Positions 18,868 to 27,569 are shown, counted from the first letter of the stretch. The stretch: 64,000 nucleotides of DNA from an uncultured Eubacterium sp. (GCA_945946665.1 CAMEWO010000001.1:124001-188000), one strand, 5' to 3'. Notes: generated by a model from the letters alone, not told the origin. Program-made: numbers and translations.

Positions 18868-20064
18868 TTATGTAAAGAACCTGTTAAAGCATATTCCCAG
18901 AGCATCTGCAAATGTAGCCTTCTTCACAGACTCACAGGCAGTTATATCCACAGAACCAATATCCTTACTATCATAGCTGTATATAATCCTTCCAACTACA
19001 TCCCCCTCCTCCACAGGCGCCTGTATCTGCCCATTCATATCAAGTCTTCTTTCAATCTTTGCTGTATCAGGTTTTTCCAGGAACATATAGTGGAATGAAT
19101 CTTTTGCCTTACATCTTACAGTTCCTTTAACACCTCCTGTAACTTCCTGGTCTGGTATGGTAATGTCTTCTTCATCGCTATATGAAAAGCAGCTGGAGAA
19201 CCCGTAATTCAACAAGGAAACTGCATCTGCAAACCTTGATTTTGAATCGGGAGCTGTCATGACTACAGCGATAAGTTCAATATTATCCTTTACAGCAGTT
19301 GCACTTAAGCATCGTCCTGCTTTGCTTGTAGAACCGGTTTTCAAGCCTGTAGCCCACTGATACTGCTTTATAAGCTTGTTGGTGTTAGTAAGTCCGAATT
19401 CCGATGTTCCCTTCCTTGTTGTATGGGTAATAGTGTCCATCCATACAGTTGAATACTGGTGAATCTGGGGATATCTGGTGATGAGTTCCCTGCTCATGAC
19501 TGCCACATCCCTGGCACTGGACATATGTCCATCTGCATCAAGACCACAGCAGTTCACAAAATGTGTGTTGTCCATTCCAAGTCCGGTGGCTCTTTCATTC
19601 ATCTTTGCAACAAATGCCTCCTCTGTACCTGCAATATGTTCTGCCATACTAACACAAGCATCATTGGCACTGGCAACTGCAATACACTTTATCATGGTCT
19701 CAACAGTCTGAATCTCACCTGGTTCCAGATAAACCTGGCTTCCACCCATAGATGCTGCATGTTCGGAAACAGTCACATCTTCATCCAGTTTTATAGAGCC
19801 TGACTGAAGTGCATCAAATATCAGCAGCAATGTCATTATCTTGGTAATACTGGCAGGTGCCACTCTCTCATTGCTGTTTTTTTCGTAGATAATCTGTCCC
19901 GTTGAGGATTCCATAAGGATTGCAGAGGGAGAAGTAAGATTAAGTGTATCTCCACTTTCTTCTCCATAGACACATAAAACACATGTCTCCCATGCTATTA
20001 TCATAGAAATAATAATCAGAGCTAATCTTCTCATACTTCGTATTATACAGGGTGGTATATCCAT
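18868..20064 (-). CDS. dacF: D-alanyl-D-alanine carboxypeptidase (PBP5/DacF type)
   Basis: A secreted penicillin-binding protein that trims the terminal D-Ala of peptidoglycan stem peptides. The three active-site motifs are present: SITK (after RVAPA), SAN (in ASANDACV) and KTG (in LKTGSTSKAG), followed by the PBP5 C-terminal beta domain. A hydrophobic signal segment RRLALIIISMIIAWETCVLC precedes YGEE. I placed the start at 20064 with AGGA five bases upstream; ATGs at 20112 (GGAG nine bases before) and 20034 are alternatives. The protein lacks an obvious C-terminal amphipathic anchor of PBP5 length, but ends in a short hydrophobic ICFNRFFT tail. Confidence 0.88.
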   Translation of the reverse strand: MDIPPCIIRSMRRLALIIISMIIAWETCVLCVYGEESGDTLNLTSPSAILMESSTGQIIYEKNSNERVAPASITKIMTLLLIFDALQSGSIKLDEDVTVSEHAASMGGSQVYLEPGEIQTVETMIKCIAVASANDACVSMAEHIAGTEEAFVAKMNERATGLGMDNTHFVNCCGLDADGHMSSARDVAVMSRELITRYPQIHQYSTVWMDTITHTTRKGTSEFGLTNTNKLIKQYQWATGLKTGSTSKAGRCLSATAVKDNIELIAVVMTAPDSKSRFADAVSLLNYGFSSCFSYSDEEDITIPDQEVTGGVKGTVRCKAKDSFHYMFLEKPDTAKIERRLDMNGQIQAPVEEGDVVGRIIYSYDSKDIGSVDITACESVKKATFADALGICFNRFFT

Positions 20065-20173
20065 AATTTTCCTACATTCTAAAGGTGTATTCTCTCTCTC
20101 AGATGATACCATAATTATATTCTCCATATAATTTTAGAACAATATATGAATCTTACGCCTGTATTATTCATTA

Positions 20174-20392
20174 TCAATGCCTTTTAGCATAATACATCCT
20201 GTGATATCTTCTCTTGTAATACTCGTCCACTCCGCACCATATAACTGCAGTCAAAGCAGCCCACAGACCTAAGGTAACCCCCGCCGGAACATAGAACGGA
20301 TTAATACCGAAGAGAAAATACATGCATGTCTCCACCTCGATTCCAATGATTCCACTGATGACTAATATAAATGTTTTAAGCTGTTTTCTCAT
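20174..20392 (-). CDS. Small two-span membrane protein, unknown function
   Basis: The 72-residue protein has a basic start (MRKQLKTF), two hydrophobic segments (about 8-28 and 34-54) and a strongly basic C-terminus (EYYKRRYHRMYYAKRH). The family is not recognised. Its ribosome-binding site AGGAGG (20401-20406) forms the end of one arm of a 20-bp inverted repeat, and the start codon follows directly on a run of seven Ts. Translation or transcription of this gene is therefore likely to be conditional. It lies downstream of an ABC transporter operon and might be an immunity or accessory protein of it, but that is a guess. Confidence 0.6.
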   Translation of the reverse strand: MRKQLKTFILVISGIIGIEVETCMYFLFGINPFYVPAGVTLGLWAALTAVIWCGVDEYYKRRYHRMYYAKRH

Positions 20393-20500
20393 AAAAAAAT
20401 CCTCCTGAACTGTTACTATATTGTTTTCATGTCTTACGCTTTCTTTACGCTTGCGTTGGCGTTTGCGCTTGACTTAAACATATAGTAACAATTCAGGAGG
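20393..20500 (-). promoter_or_regulatory. Long hairpin with U-tract masking the 72-residue gene's ribosome-binding site
   Basis: CCTCCTGAACTGTTACTATA (20401-20420) matches the reverse complement of 20481-20500 at 19 of 20 positions, and pairing continues inward with a bulge (TGTTTT/TTTAAG region). On the minus strand the stem is followed by ATTTTTTT and then the ATG of the small gene. It thus has the form of an intrinsic terminator whose 3' arm contains the AGGAGG ribosome-binding site. It can end the ABC operon, attenuate the small gene, or both. The 60-base loop is rich in GCGCAAACGCC-like repeats. Confidence 0.7.
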
Positions 20501-20530
20501 GTAATAAAACTCCCTCGTAGAATTTCCGTT

Positions 20531-21166
20531 CTATTGTTCTATCTTACCATCACTGATTCTAATTATCTCATCTGAAAGATACTCAAGTTCTTCAGCATCA
20601 TGACATGCAATAATACATATTGCACCACGTTCTTTCTGTTCTTTTAAGATTTCTCTTACCTGCATTGCACCGCTCTCGTCAAGTGCATTAATTGGCTCAT
20701 CAAGAATTACTATATCAGGGTCTTCCATGACTGCTGCCGCAATTCCAAGACGCTGTTTCATTCCCAGTGAATATTTTCTGTAAGTCCGCTTATCATTACA
20801 GTCAAGACCTACTTTACAAAGGGTTTCACATATTTTGCTTCTGTCAATCTTCTTCTGGATGTCGGCAAGCACCTCCAGATTCTTCAATCCTGTATAGCCA
20901 GGAATAAATGCAGGGTTTTCTATCAATGCTCCAACACTTCTTGGAAATGATATCTGTTTGCCAAGTGTCTCTCCGTTAATCACTATACTTCCGCTTGTTG
21001 GAGATATAAGTCCGCATACAGCTCTCATAAGCATGGTTTTACCTGAACCATTCTTGCCTTTAAGCCCGTAGACATTTCCTCCTCTTAAGGTCAGGTTAAC
21101 ATTCTTAAGAACTTCTGAACCTTTAATCTTCTTGCAGTAATCCTTGATTTCTATAATATTCTCCAT
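20531..21166 (-). CDS. ABC transporter ATP-binding protein
   Basis: The 211-residue ATPase has Walker A GKNGSGKT (37-44), a Q-loop region near ISFPRSVGALIENPAF, signature LGMKQRLGIA (about 133-142), Walker B DIVILDEP and the switch histidine in ACHDAEEL. It lies last in an operon with two or three membrane partners, a lipoprotein and a secreted protein. The closest functional type is the peptide/lantibiotic-immunity or bacitracin-exporter ATPases. It should energise the permeases encoded at 21187-24118. The substrate is unknown. Confidence 0.9.
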   Translation of the reverse strand: MENIIEIKDYCKKIKGSEVLKNVNLTLRGGNVYGLKGKNGSGKTMLMRAVCGLISPTSGSIVINGETLGKQISFPRSVGALIENPAFIPGYTGLKNLEVLADIQKKIDRSKICETLCKVGLDCNDKRTYRKYSLGMKQRLGIAAAVMEDPDIVILDEPINALDESGAMQVREILKEQKERGAICIIACHDAEELEYLSDEIIRISDGKIEQ

Positions 21167-21186
21167 AGTGTCTCCCCTCTATGCAA

Positions 21187-21987
21187 TTATATAACATCAT
21201 ATTTTCTAAAGAACATATAACCAACAAACACTGATACAACTGATATAACTATATCAAATATCAAACTAATTCCAAAACTTATCCCATCACAATTTACCGG
21301 AATCATCCTGTATGCCATCATATAATTACCCGGCATAAACCACTTCATATAAAATGCCGATGTTATATATATAACCATAACTACAATAAAACTGACAGAT
21401 GGTAAAACAATAAATTCCATTGTCATTTGTAATAAAGAGATTGCAATAGATGTAACAACAGGAAGTATTATAATCATTAAAAATAACTGCTGTGTATCTA
21501 CATTTCCTGTTATCTCTGAGGAAAGCATTACCCTTACAGCGTCATCATGAATGCCTATTACTTGCCCTATCCCCGAAACATCAAAATTATCATAATGAAA
21601 TATACATATCATTACAACTCCCGCATAAAGTAATGTGTAATAAATACATACACTACATACATTCCATATACAAGAGGTTACCCACCATCTTAATCTTCCT
21701 GCATATCTCAATAGTCTATTCTTTCCAAAGCCATGAAGGTCTTTAACCGCATGACCACCAATAATAAGCGCTAATACAATGTTTATTAATAGATAACATA
21801 CAGGTACTTCAAACAATTTGCCACCTATGTCAGGATGAAACTCTTTCATTCCTTTAAATAAAAAAATCAAAGCGTCACCAAATGATGCAGGTGAAGTAAG
21901 CCGTGTATGTAAACTCATTCTATCAAACCATATAAAATACATTTCAGAAGTAACAGTTCCTATAAGAAATGGTACAATATACTTCAT
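21187..21987 (-). CDS. ABC-2-like membrane protein, transporter permease
   Basis: About 266 residues with roughly six hydrophobic spans, including segments around ICYLLINIVLALIIGG, SVCIYYTLLYAGVVMICIF, LFLMIIILPVVTSIAISLL and ISLIFDIVISVVSVFVGYMFF. No ATPase or solute-binding motif is seen. The start at 21987 (MKYIVPFLIG) overlaps the upstream stop as ATGA; an ATG 20 codons earlier overlaps more and lacks support. Together with the next two membrane proteins it probably forms the channel of the ABC transporter. Codon use is AT-richer than in the flanking housekeeping genes. Confidence 0.75.
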   Translation of the reverse strand: MKYIVPFLIGTVTSEMYFIWFDRMSLHTRLTSPASFGDALIFLFKGMKEFHPDIGGKLFEVPVCYLLINIVLALIIGGHAVKDLHGFGKNRLLRYAGRLRWWVTSCIWNVCSVCIYYTLLYAGVVMICIFHYDNFDVSGIGQVIGIHDDAVRVMLSSEITGNVDTQQLFLMIIILPVVTSIAISLLQMTMEFIVLPSVSFIVVMVIYITSAFYMKWFMPGNYMMAYRMIPVNCDGISFGISLIFDIVISVVSVFVGYMFFRKYDVI

Positions 21988-22718
21988 ATGTCCGACTCCT
22001 TTCTGAGCATATCCTTCTTTCTTAACGTAAACAATCCTACAATCCAAATAATAGACATTACAGCTATAGGAATAACGACATTATTAACCAAGCTATATCC
22101 ATTCAAATATAAATCAGATGGATTCATAGATATTTTTGAAAAAAATAATCCATCATCTACATATCCAAACATCTCAACGACTACCATGGCAATCATGCCA
22201 ACATAACCATACACAGGCAGATTAAACCACCACCAGAATAACATTATCATCATACCCATCACAAAAATTTCGGAAAAAACCACAATCAAATATATAGATT
22301 GGATTATCCATGTATCTATATAAGTATCTACATGTCTTAAAAAAAACCTCCATGCATTACTGTAATCATCTGTCCAGTTACATTTATATGAATACCCACT
22401 GACAAATGCATAAACTGTGCATATTATAAAGGAATAAATTGTTATTATAATTGATTCTACAGCAATTTTTCTACTTATTCTCCCCCACACCTTTTTCATA
22501 TTATTTTCCAATAAAATGATACTATCTCTGTATTCATATTTCATGTAATAAACAATATATAATCCTGAAATAAAAATTACTATTGCAACACTATAATACT
22601 GTGCATAACAATACACATCATTATAGCAGTAGTTAATCTTGTCCGCGTTAAACATATATATGAAAATATATATATAAGATATAGTAACAAAAATTAACAT
22701 CACAGTTCTTTTAATCAT
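21984..22718 (-). CDS. Polytopic membrane protein, ABC transporter permease-like
   Basis: About 244 residues with hydrophobic spans at the start (TVMLIFVTISYIYIFIYMF), near 50-70, 95-120, 150-175, 180-205 and 225-240, and aromatic-rich loops. I set the start at the ATG overlapping the stop of the upstream gene (ATGATTAA); an ATG three codons earlier is equally possible. It is coupled by ATGA to the next permease. Sequence similarity to a named family is not evident to me; the operon context is the reason for the call. Confidence 0.65.
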   Translation of the reverse strand: MIKRTVMLIFVTISYIYIFIYMFNADKINYCYNDVYCYAQYYSVAIVIFISGLYIVYYMKYEYRDSIILLENNMKKVWGRISRKIAVESIIITIYSFIICTVYAFVSGYSYKCNWTDDYSNAWRFFLRHVDTYIDTWIIQSIYLIVVFSEIFVMGMMIMLFWWWFNLPVYGYVGMIAMVVVEMFGYVDDGLFFSKISMNPSDLYLNGYSLVNNVVIPIAVMSIIWIVGLFTLRKKDMLRKESDI

Positions 22719-23286
22719 GAGATACATCAAACTCCAATCTCTTAATTGAAGGGTACCACCTGTATACCAGATAGAACGTCTCTTCATCTAACCTATCAAT
22801 CCACTTTATTTTAATTAATGATGGAGCTGTCACAACTGTTGATAATGTAAACTGTTGTGTTTCTCCTGGTTGTATGGTTGATTTATTCTTTTTTCCTTCT
22901 TCTAGCAGTACCCCATTGTACACTCCACTTTTTTCGCCATTCATCCAAAATGTGTCAGTTTCATATGAAATACTCCGCTGTGAAACATTCTCAAATTTCA
23001 ACTTAAAAACAATATATCTAGTTCTATCAGAATTGGATTCCTTTTCTGTAAAAGCACTGGCTTCTCCATATTCATTCTTGTAATTGTCATATGTATATAT
23101 CCTGCACTCTAGCGGAGTTATAACCAATCCATCTTCATTCGCCGAATTATCAAAAGTATATGTGTACATTACAGGTTCTGGAAATCTATGATTAATATCA
23201 TATATTAAGTATGCAGCCAATGAAATCAATATTATAATTATTCCTACAACTGATATAGTAATCAATTTTTTCTTATTAATACACAT
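22711..23286 (-). CDS. Membrane-anchored extracellular beta-domain protein (DUF4352/DUF5028-like)
   Basis: About 191 residues: a basic N-terminus, one membrane span (LITISVVGIIIILISLAAYLI) and an outside domain with alternating beta-strands. YIVFKLKFENVSQRSIS and QPGETQQFTLSTVV resemble the telokin-like DUF4352 type, found in lipoprotein-like partners of peptide ABC transporters. The start is at MCINKKK (23286), overlapping the upstream permease by 11 bases; the earlier in-frame ATG would overlap by 59. It may sense or sequester the transporter's extracellular substrate. Confidence 0.6.
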   Translation of the reverse strand: MCINKKKLITISVVGIIIILISLAAYLIYDINHRFPEPVMYTYTFDNSANEDGLVITPLECRIYTYDNYKNEYGEASAFTEKESNSDRTRYIVFKLKFENVSQRSISYETDTFWMNGEKSGVYNGVLLEEGKKNKSTIQPGETQQFTLSTVVTAPSLIKIKWIDRLDEETFYLVYRWYPSIKRLEFDVSHD

Positions 23287-24118
23287 CTGATTTAACCCCA
23301 TTTTGAAAGTATACAACTGCCGATAGTAAAGCAACTACTACCAACACACTTATAACTGGAACAGGACGTACAATATACCCCTGTGCAATATCCACCAACT
23401 TCATAGGACTTATGTTAAAATGGTATGTTTTTACAGTGTATTGTGATATTACATTAATTCCATACCATAAAACAAATGGCACCATACTTAACATGAATAT
23501 ATTATCAACATAATATGAAGCTGCCAATGCCGTCGTTGCAAACGCTCCTGCATACAAGAAATTAATAATAAGATATATAAATATATATACCAATGGTTTA
23601 CTATAATAGAGTTCCTGTAGCATCGCTCCACCTGAAATATATTGTCCATTCCTAATTGGATTTAATGCTGGCAACATACATGCTGCAATAAAAAGATTAA
23701 AAATATATGGCACTATAACTGTTATACCCGCACTGACAAATGTTACAATATACTTTGCAATCAGATAATTTATCTTCTTAGTTTTTATATATACATTCTT
23801 AACATACCCTGATTTAACATCCATATGATAAGATAATGCATGTGGCAGCATTGCAAGTACTGGGAATATTGTGATAAATATCTCTTTGTACAAACTTCCA
23901 GTATTCATACTCATACTAAACATATAAAGTGAAAATGGTTCACCTACTTTTCCACTGTAATATTTTAATGGATTAACTGCTCTCGGATATACTTCTCCAA
24001 TTATCTGCATTATTGCAATAACAAATCCTATCAATAAAGATATATACACCAGTCTACTCTTTAGCATCCTTTCCCATTCTATCTTTAACCATACTCTCAA
24101 TTTTCTTTTGCCTCCCAT
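23276..24118 (-). CDS. ABC-2-type permease
   Basis: The 280-residue protein has the layout of ABC-2 permeases: a basic amphipathic N-terminus (RVWLKIEWERMLKSR), a first span (LVYISLLIGFVIAIMQII), a large loop, then five spans including YIVTFVSAGITVIVPYIFNLFI and VISVLVVVALLSAVVYF. A segment DVKSGYVKNVYIKTKKINYLIAKY between spans is the type of coupling helix that contacts the ATPase. It lies between the lipoprotein and the extracellular-domain protein in the LytTR-controlled operon. No clear ribosome-binding site is seen before the ATG. Confidence 0.75.
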   Translation of the reverse strand: MGGKRKLRVWLKIEWERMLKSRLVYISLLIGFVIAIMQIIGEVYPRAVNPLKYYSGKVGEPFSLYMFSMSMNTGSLYKEIFITIFPVLAMLPHALSYHMDVKSGYVKNVYIKTKKINYLIAKYIVTFVSAGITVIVPYIFNLFIAACMLPALNPIRNGQYISGGAMLQELYYSKPLVYIFIYLIINFLYAGAFATTALAASYYVDNIFMLSMVPFVLWYGINVISQYTVKTYHFNISPMKLVDIAQGYIVRPVPVISVLVVVALLSAVVYFQNGVKSDVY

Positions 24119-24148
24119 ATTGCATTATTACAGATTGGTTAATCATTG

Positions 24149-24922
24149 TTATTGTGTTTTCAAATTAAGCTTTATCATATATGTTCCATCTTTAACATCA
24201 TTAAAGCCGTCTCCTAATGAGTTAATATTTACAAACCCTGAAAACATATATATATCATCATTTTTAGAAAATGCTGCTGGAAATAGCATAACCATTAACG
24301 TCTCTATTTCTTCTCCCTCTTTAAAAGTATATAACAAAGCATCTTTCCCCGGATTATCCTTTTTATTGTATTTGTCATATCCTACGCCTTCGGCTCCATT
24401 TATCATATTGTACACATTATTCGACGATTTATTGAATATCTTTGGATTAAAACTCACACGGTTATCTCCTCTCCTCTCGTTTTCTATGTATGTACATTTA
24501 ATTTTCATTTTGACAATAAGATGATTTACATTTCCGCCTTTTCCCACATATCTGCCCATATCATCATAAGATCCCCTTGACTGTTTGATTAGATAAGTTT
24601 TAAATGAGTCGTCTCCTGTTATGGAATCTAACAAACTTAGAGTATCATCAGTTAACCATGACTCTAACACCGTTAGTTCATAGCCACCAGCTGAAATTGT
24701 CTGTCCCTCGCCGACTTCTGAAATCTTTGCATTCTTTCCATTAACCCAGACTATATCTTCCACAGCACCTAATGTTGCTGTAGTAGCTGCATCATTCATA
24801 TTCTTATTTGCCAAGTCCGCCCTGCTTTTGTCAATATTTTCAGCATCTTTGACAGAATAATCCGAACATCCGGTGAATATTACCATACAAATTACAAGAA
24901 GTGTACAAATTGTTTTTCTCAT
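24149..24922 (-). CDS. Lipoprotein of the ABC transporter operon (DUF5027-like)
   Basis: The 257-residue protein has a type II signal peptide ending in the lipobox FTGC with C19 as the lipidated cysteine. The mature part has the SAGGYELTVLESWLTDD segment and beta-strands similar in plan to the DUF4352-like protein downstream. I recall such proteins as DUF5027 lipoproteins but could not check. GAGG lies five bases before the ATG. As a surface-tethered partner it could bind the secreted protein encoded just upstream or protect against it. Confidence 0.65.
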   Translation of the reverse strand: MRKTICTLLVICMVIFTGCSDYSVKDAENIDKSRADLANKNMNDAATTATLGAVEDIVWVNGKNAKISEVGEGQTISAGGYELTVLESWLTDDTLSLLDSITGDDSFKTYLIKQSRGSYDDMGRYVGKGGNVNHLIVKMKIKCTYIENERRGDNRVSFNPKIFNKSSNNVYNMINGAEGVGYDKYNKKDNPGKDALLYTFKEGEEIETLMVMLFPAAFSKNDDIYMFSGFVNINSLGDGFNDVKDGTYMIKLNLKTQ

Positions 24923-24989
24923 CTCAACCTCACTATTTAATACAAAAATAGTAAACTGCTTTAGCCAGAATAAAATCTTAGTAAATTAA

Positions 24990-25418
24990 TTAAATACTAT
25001 CAGGACTCCATAATCCTGTAAAATAGCCATTTCCGTCTCCAGTATGATCGGCTCTTATATATGCATAATCACCATCATTTTCATAAACATAATTAGTCAT
25101 CTTCAACACAGTTCTCTCATAAAATCTATATGGTCCTCCTGTTTCGAATCGTATATTCTCCTGTGAATTCCATCCCCATACATACGCATCATAATAATCA
25201 TCTGCATCTTCAGAATACTGGCAATTCATATATACATAGGAATCATCTTCCTTAATTCTCATTTCAGTAGTTTTCCATCTAGAACCACCGAAATCAAATT
25301 TAAACGCAGTGTCCTGCCAGTTACTTGCCATTGCTGGAATTATTGTTATGCTCATTATTATTGCAAAAGCCAAAAATGCAACAATCATATTCCCTGCTTT
25401 GCTCTTTCTTTTAACCAT
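24990..25418 (-). CDS. Small secreted protein, first gene of the LytTR-controlled operon (DUF2712-like)
   Basis: The 142-residue protein has a clear Sec signal peptide (KRKSKAGNMIVAFLAFAII followed by PAMA-SNWQ). The mature part of about 110 residues is rich in Tyr, Asp, Trp and Gly, with one cysteine. MRIKEDDSYVYMNCQ and DYAYIRADHTGDGNGYFTG suggest a small beta-sandwich. It resembles DUF2712-type secreted proteins, a low-confidence recollection. The ATG at 25418 is fixed by AGGAGG seven bases upstream; the longer frame to 25514 would start inside the promoter. The direct-repeat operator and promoter lie immediately upstream, so it is probably the main product of the two-component system. Confidence 0.7.
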   Translation of the reverse strand: MVKRKSKAGNMIVAFLAFAIIMSITIIPAMASNWQDTAFKFDFGGSRWKTTEMRIKEDDSYVYMNCQYSEDADDYYDAYVWGWNSQENIRFETGGPYRFYERTVLKMTNYVYENDGDYAYIRADHTGDGNGYFTGLWSPDSI

Positions 25419-25470
25419 ATATTTCCTCCTATCGTAATTCATATTTCTGGCTAAAACAGCTCCCAGAAAC

Positions 25471-25499
25471 AGAATACGCCCTCCTTTCATCAATGAAAA
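25471..25499 (-). promoter_or_regulatory. Activator-type promoter of the secreted protein/ABC operon
   Basis: On the minus strand TTTTCA (25494-25499), 17 bases and TATTCT (25471-25476) form a weak promoter, as expected where an activator is needed. An inverted repeat CCTCTTTTCAT-TG-ATGAAAGGAGG overlaps the -35 region. The LytTR-type repeats end about nine bases upstream of the -35 hexamer. Confidence 0.5.
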
Positions 25500-25507
25500 G
25501 AGGGGCA

Positions 25508-25542
25508 GGCACAAACGGTATTGATTTTGGCATAAGCGGTAT
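25508..25542 (-). promoter_or_regulatory. LytTR response-regulator binding site (direct repeat)
   Basis: Two direct repeats ATACCGCTTATGCC (25529-25542) and ATACCGTTTGTGCC (25508-25521) on the minus strand match at 12 of 14 positions and start 21 bases apart, two turns of the helix. This spacing and the ACCGTTTGTG-like core fit AgrA/ComE-type LytTR operators. The site lies between the histidine kinase gene and the secreted-protein gene, directly upstream of the promoter. Confidence 0.7.
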
Positions 25543-25547
25543 TTTTT

Positions 25548-26834
25548 TTAAATTCTTATATCAAAACATATGTAATCTATATCCTCATATATATCTATAT
25601 ATCCGCCATATTTATTAACAATATTACGAACATTAGAAATACCCAGACCATGATTTAATTTATCCTGTTTTGTAGTTTTTAAATCAGGGTTATTACTTAT
25701 AACAGATTCAGATATCTTGTTCTTAATAAAAATATCTAATAAATCATCTTGCATACTAATATTAATCTTTATATCTCTATTATCAATTGAATTGTTCATT
25801 TGAGCTTCTATAGCATTATCAAGCAGATTTCCTATTATAGTACAAATCTCCACATCTGATAGTTTATCAATATTTTTACACACTGACACAGATGTATTAA
25901 TTCCATTTTCTTGACAAAATAAAAGCTTAGAATTAATAACTGCATTGACCACTTTATTATCAGTTCTCACTATCTCATGCATAAGCGGTGTCTGATGTAT
26001 ATACTGATTAACATACTCTCTCGCCTTTTGTTGTCCATACTGCTCATCTTCCAGCAATATGCTTATTGTGTTAAAGTGATTTTTTATATCATGTCTCAAT
26101 CTTCTTGTATGTTCATCTATTGTATATACACTATTCATATACTGTTTCTGCAACTCGTAATCATTTATGGTTTTTAAATAGTTCTGCTCCGCCTGTTGTG
26201 CATCTTTAATCTTATTAACCAGCTTTAATATCATATAGCAATTAAGTATAACGCAAAGGATTCCAATGTATTTATACGCATCATTATCAATGTCACACAT
26301 AAAATATACTATAAGAAGTGATATAACTGCACTAAATGATAATACCGCAACTTCATATTTTGTCATCCTGTGAATGTTAGATTTTACGAAAAAATTTGTT
26401 ATTACAAATTCCGCAAAGCAAATACTTCCAACATTTAAGATTGAGTTATACATAGAACGTTTCTCAGTATAATCAGAAAAAAATACAGCTAATGCAGCAA
26501 TGATACATGTCATTAACATAACCATTATTATGTGAATAAAATTGATTCTGCCTATAATGCATGCAAATATTCCAACAACAACTGTATCCAGCAAGACCAG
26601 TATCCAGAAAGAAGCCCCTAACCAAACAAGTAAATATCCAAATCCAAATAATAAAATAAATACACATATTATGCCAATTTTATACTTTTTTCCGCTAAGG
26701 TCCTCTTTTCCTTCTTTTACTCTCATATAATTGATTATATCAATAGCCATATTCATCATAACAACCTGAAAAATCAATATTCCAAAAATAGACTGTATCA
26801 ATGTGATACTATATTTTTCTATTATTTCCATCAT
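25548..26834 (-). CDS. AgrC-like GHKL sensor histidine kinase
   Basis: The 428-residue protein has six or so membrane spans in residues 1-210, then a helical dimerisation region with the HPK10 phospho-acceptor H248 in RRLRHDIKNHF. The GHKL ATPase domain follows with the N box IGNLLDNAIEA and the G box HGLGISNVRNIVNKYGG. These are the features of quorum-sensing kinases that detect extracellular peptides. It overlaps the response regulator gene as ATGA. The likely signal is a secreted peptide or protein, possibly the product encoded just downstream. Confidence 0.9.
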   Translation of the reverse strand: MMEIIEKYSITLIQSIFGILIFQVVMMNMAIDIINYMRVKEGKEDLSGKKYKIGIICVFILLFGFGYLLVWLGASFWILVLLDTVVVGIFACIIGRINFIHIIMVMLMTCIIAALAVFFSDYTEKRSMYNSILNVGSICFAEFVITNFFVKSNIHRMTKYEVAVLSFSAVISLLIVYFMCDIDNDAYKYIGILCVILNCYMILKLVNKIKDAQQAEQNYLKTINDYELQKQYMNSVYTIDEHTRRLRHDIKNHFNTISILLEDEQYGQQKAREYVNQYIHQTPLMHEIVRTDNKVVNAVINSKLLFCQENGINTSVSVCKNIDKLSDVEICTIIGNLLDNAIEAQMNNSIDNRDIKINISMQDDLLDIFIKNKISESVISNNPDLKTTKQDKLNHGLGISNVRNIVNKYGGYIDIYEDIDYICFDIRI

Positions 26835-27544
26835 ATATTTTTCATACTCCGCTGGTATTCTCTGAATTTCTCCATTACAGTACTCTTGTTACGCCTGCTC
26901 ATTTCAAGCACAACATCATCATACATAACAACGGTATCATCCCTTGTGCTTACCTTCTTAACATATCTCAGATTAACAAGATACTGCTTATGTATCCTCA
27001 CGAATCCGTAAGGAACAAGTTCTTTCTCAGCCTCTGCCATGGTTTTTCTCATATCGTAACAGTATTTGGTTGTCTGGATTGTTATATTATGTTTATCACT
27101 TGTTATATAACATATACTTCCTACTGATACATGCTCATTATCACTTCTCCCGCCAAGAATAAATATTCCATTCTGATCCAGCAGAATCTTCAGCTTCTGG
27201 ATAACTTTAGGCAGAACATCCACATAGTTATCTTTTCTTAAAAAATAGAAGGGCTGGTATTCAAAGCTGTCATAAACCAAGGCAACATTAGAAGTCAAGA
27301 ATGCTATTCTGGTATCCTTGTTCTTACGTGCAAGCTGGGATGCAGTCTCGAACCCGGTCATACCTCCCATATACAGGTCAAGAAACACACAGTCATAATT
27401 GCAGGAATCACATCCTGCTATGAATTCTTCTCCTGAACTGTATTCGTCAATATTATATTCTGTGGTCTGTCTTAACAGCTTTTCCAGATTATCCCTGAAT
27501 GTACTTCTGAATGTGCTGTCATCATCACATATCGCTATATTCAT
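26831..27544 (-). CDS. LytTR-family response regulator (AgrA-like)
   Basis: The 237-residue regulator starts MNIAICDDDS with acidic residues D7-D9 and the phospho-acceptor D56 in CVFLDLYMGG. The C-terminal LytTR DNA-binding domain (about 135-230) contains FVRIHKQYLVN, the family hallmark. I set the start at 27544; the open frame extends 12 codons further but overlaps the upstream gene. It should bind the repeats at 25508-25542 and activate the secreted-protein operon when phosphorylated by the adjacent kinase. Confidence 0.92.
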   Translation of the reverse strand: MNIAICDDDSTFRSTFRDNLEKLLRQTTEYNIDEYSSGEEFIAGCDSCNYDCVFLDLYMGGMTGFETASQLARKNKDTRIAFLTSNVALVYDSFEYQPFYFLRKDNYVDVLPKVIQKLKILLDQNGIFILGGRSDNEHVSVGSICYITSDKHNITIQTTKYCYDMRKTMAEAEKELVPYGFVRIHKQYLVNLRYVKKVSTRDDTVVMYDDVVLEMSRRNKSTVMEKFREYQRSMKNI

Positions 27545-27569
27545 CTTTTCACACTTCTTCCTAAGCCCA

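Noticed and set aside
20434-20481. A 15-codon frame (MFKSSANANASVKKA) in the loop of the hairpin before the 72-residue gene, a possible leader peptide.
   Set aside because: It has no ribosome-binding site; the upstream sequence is CCTCCT, the opposite. A leader peptide would explain the hairpin, but nothing supports translation.
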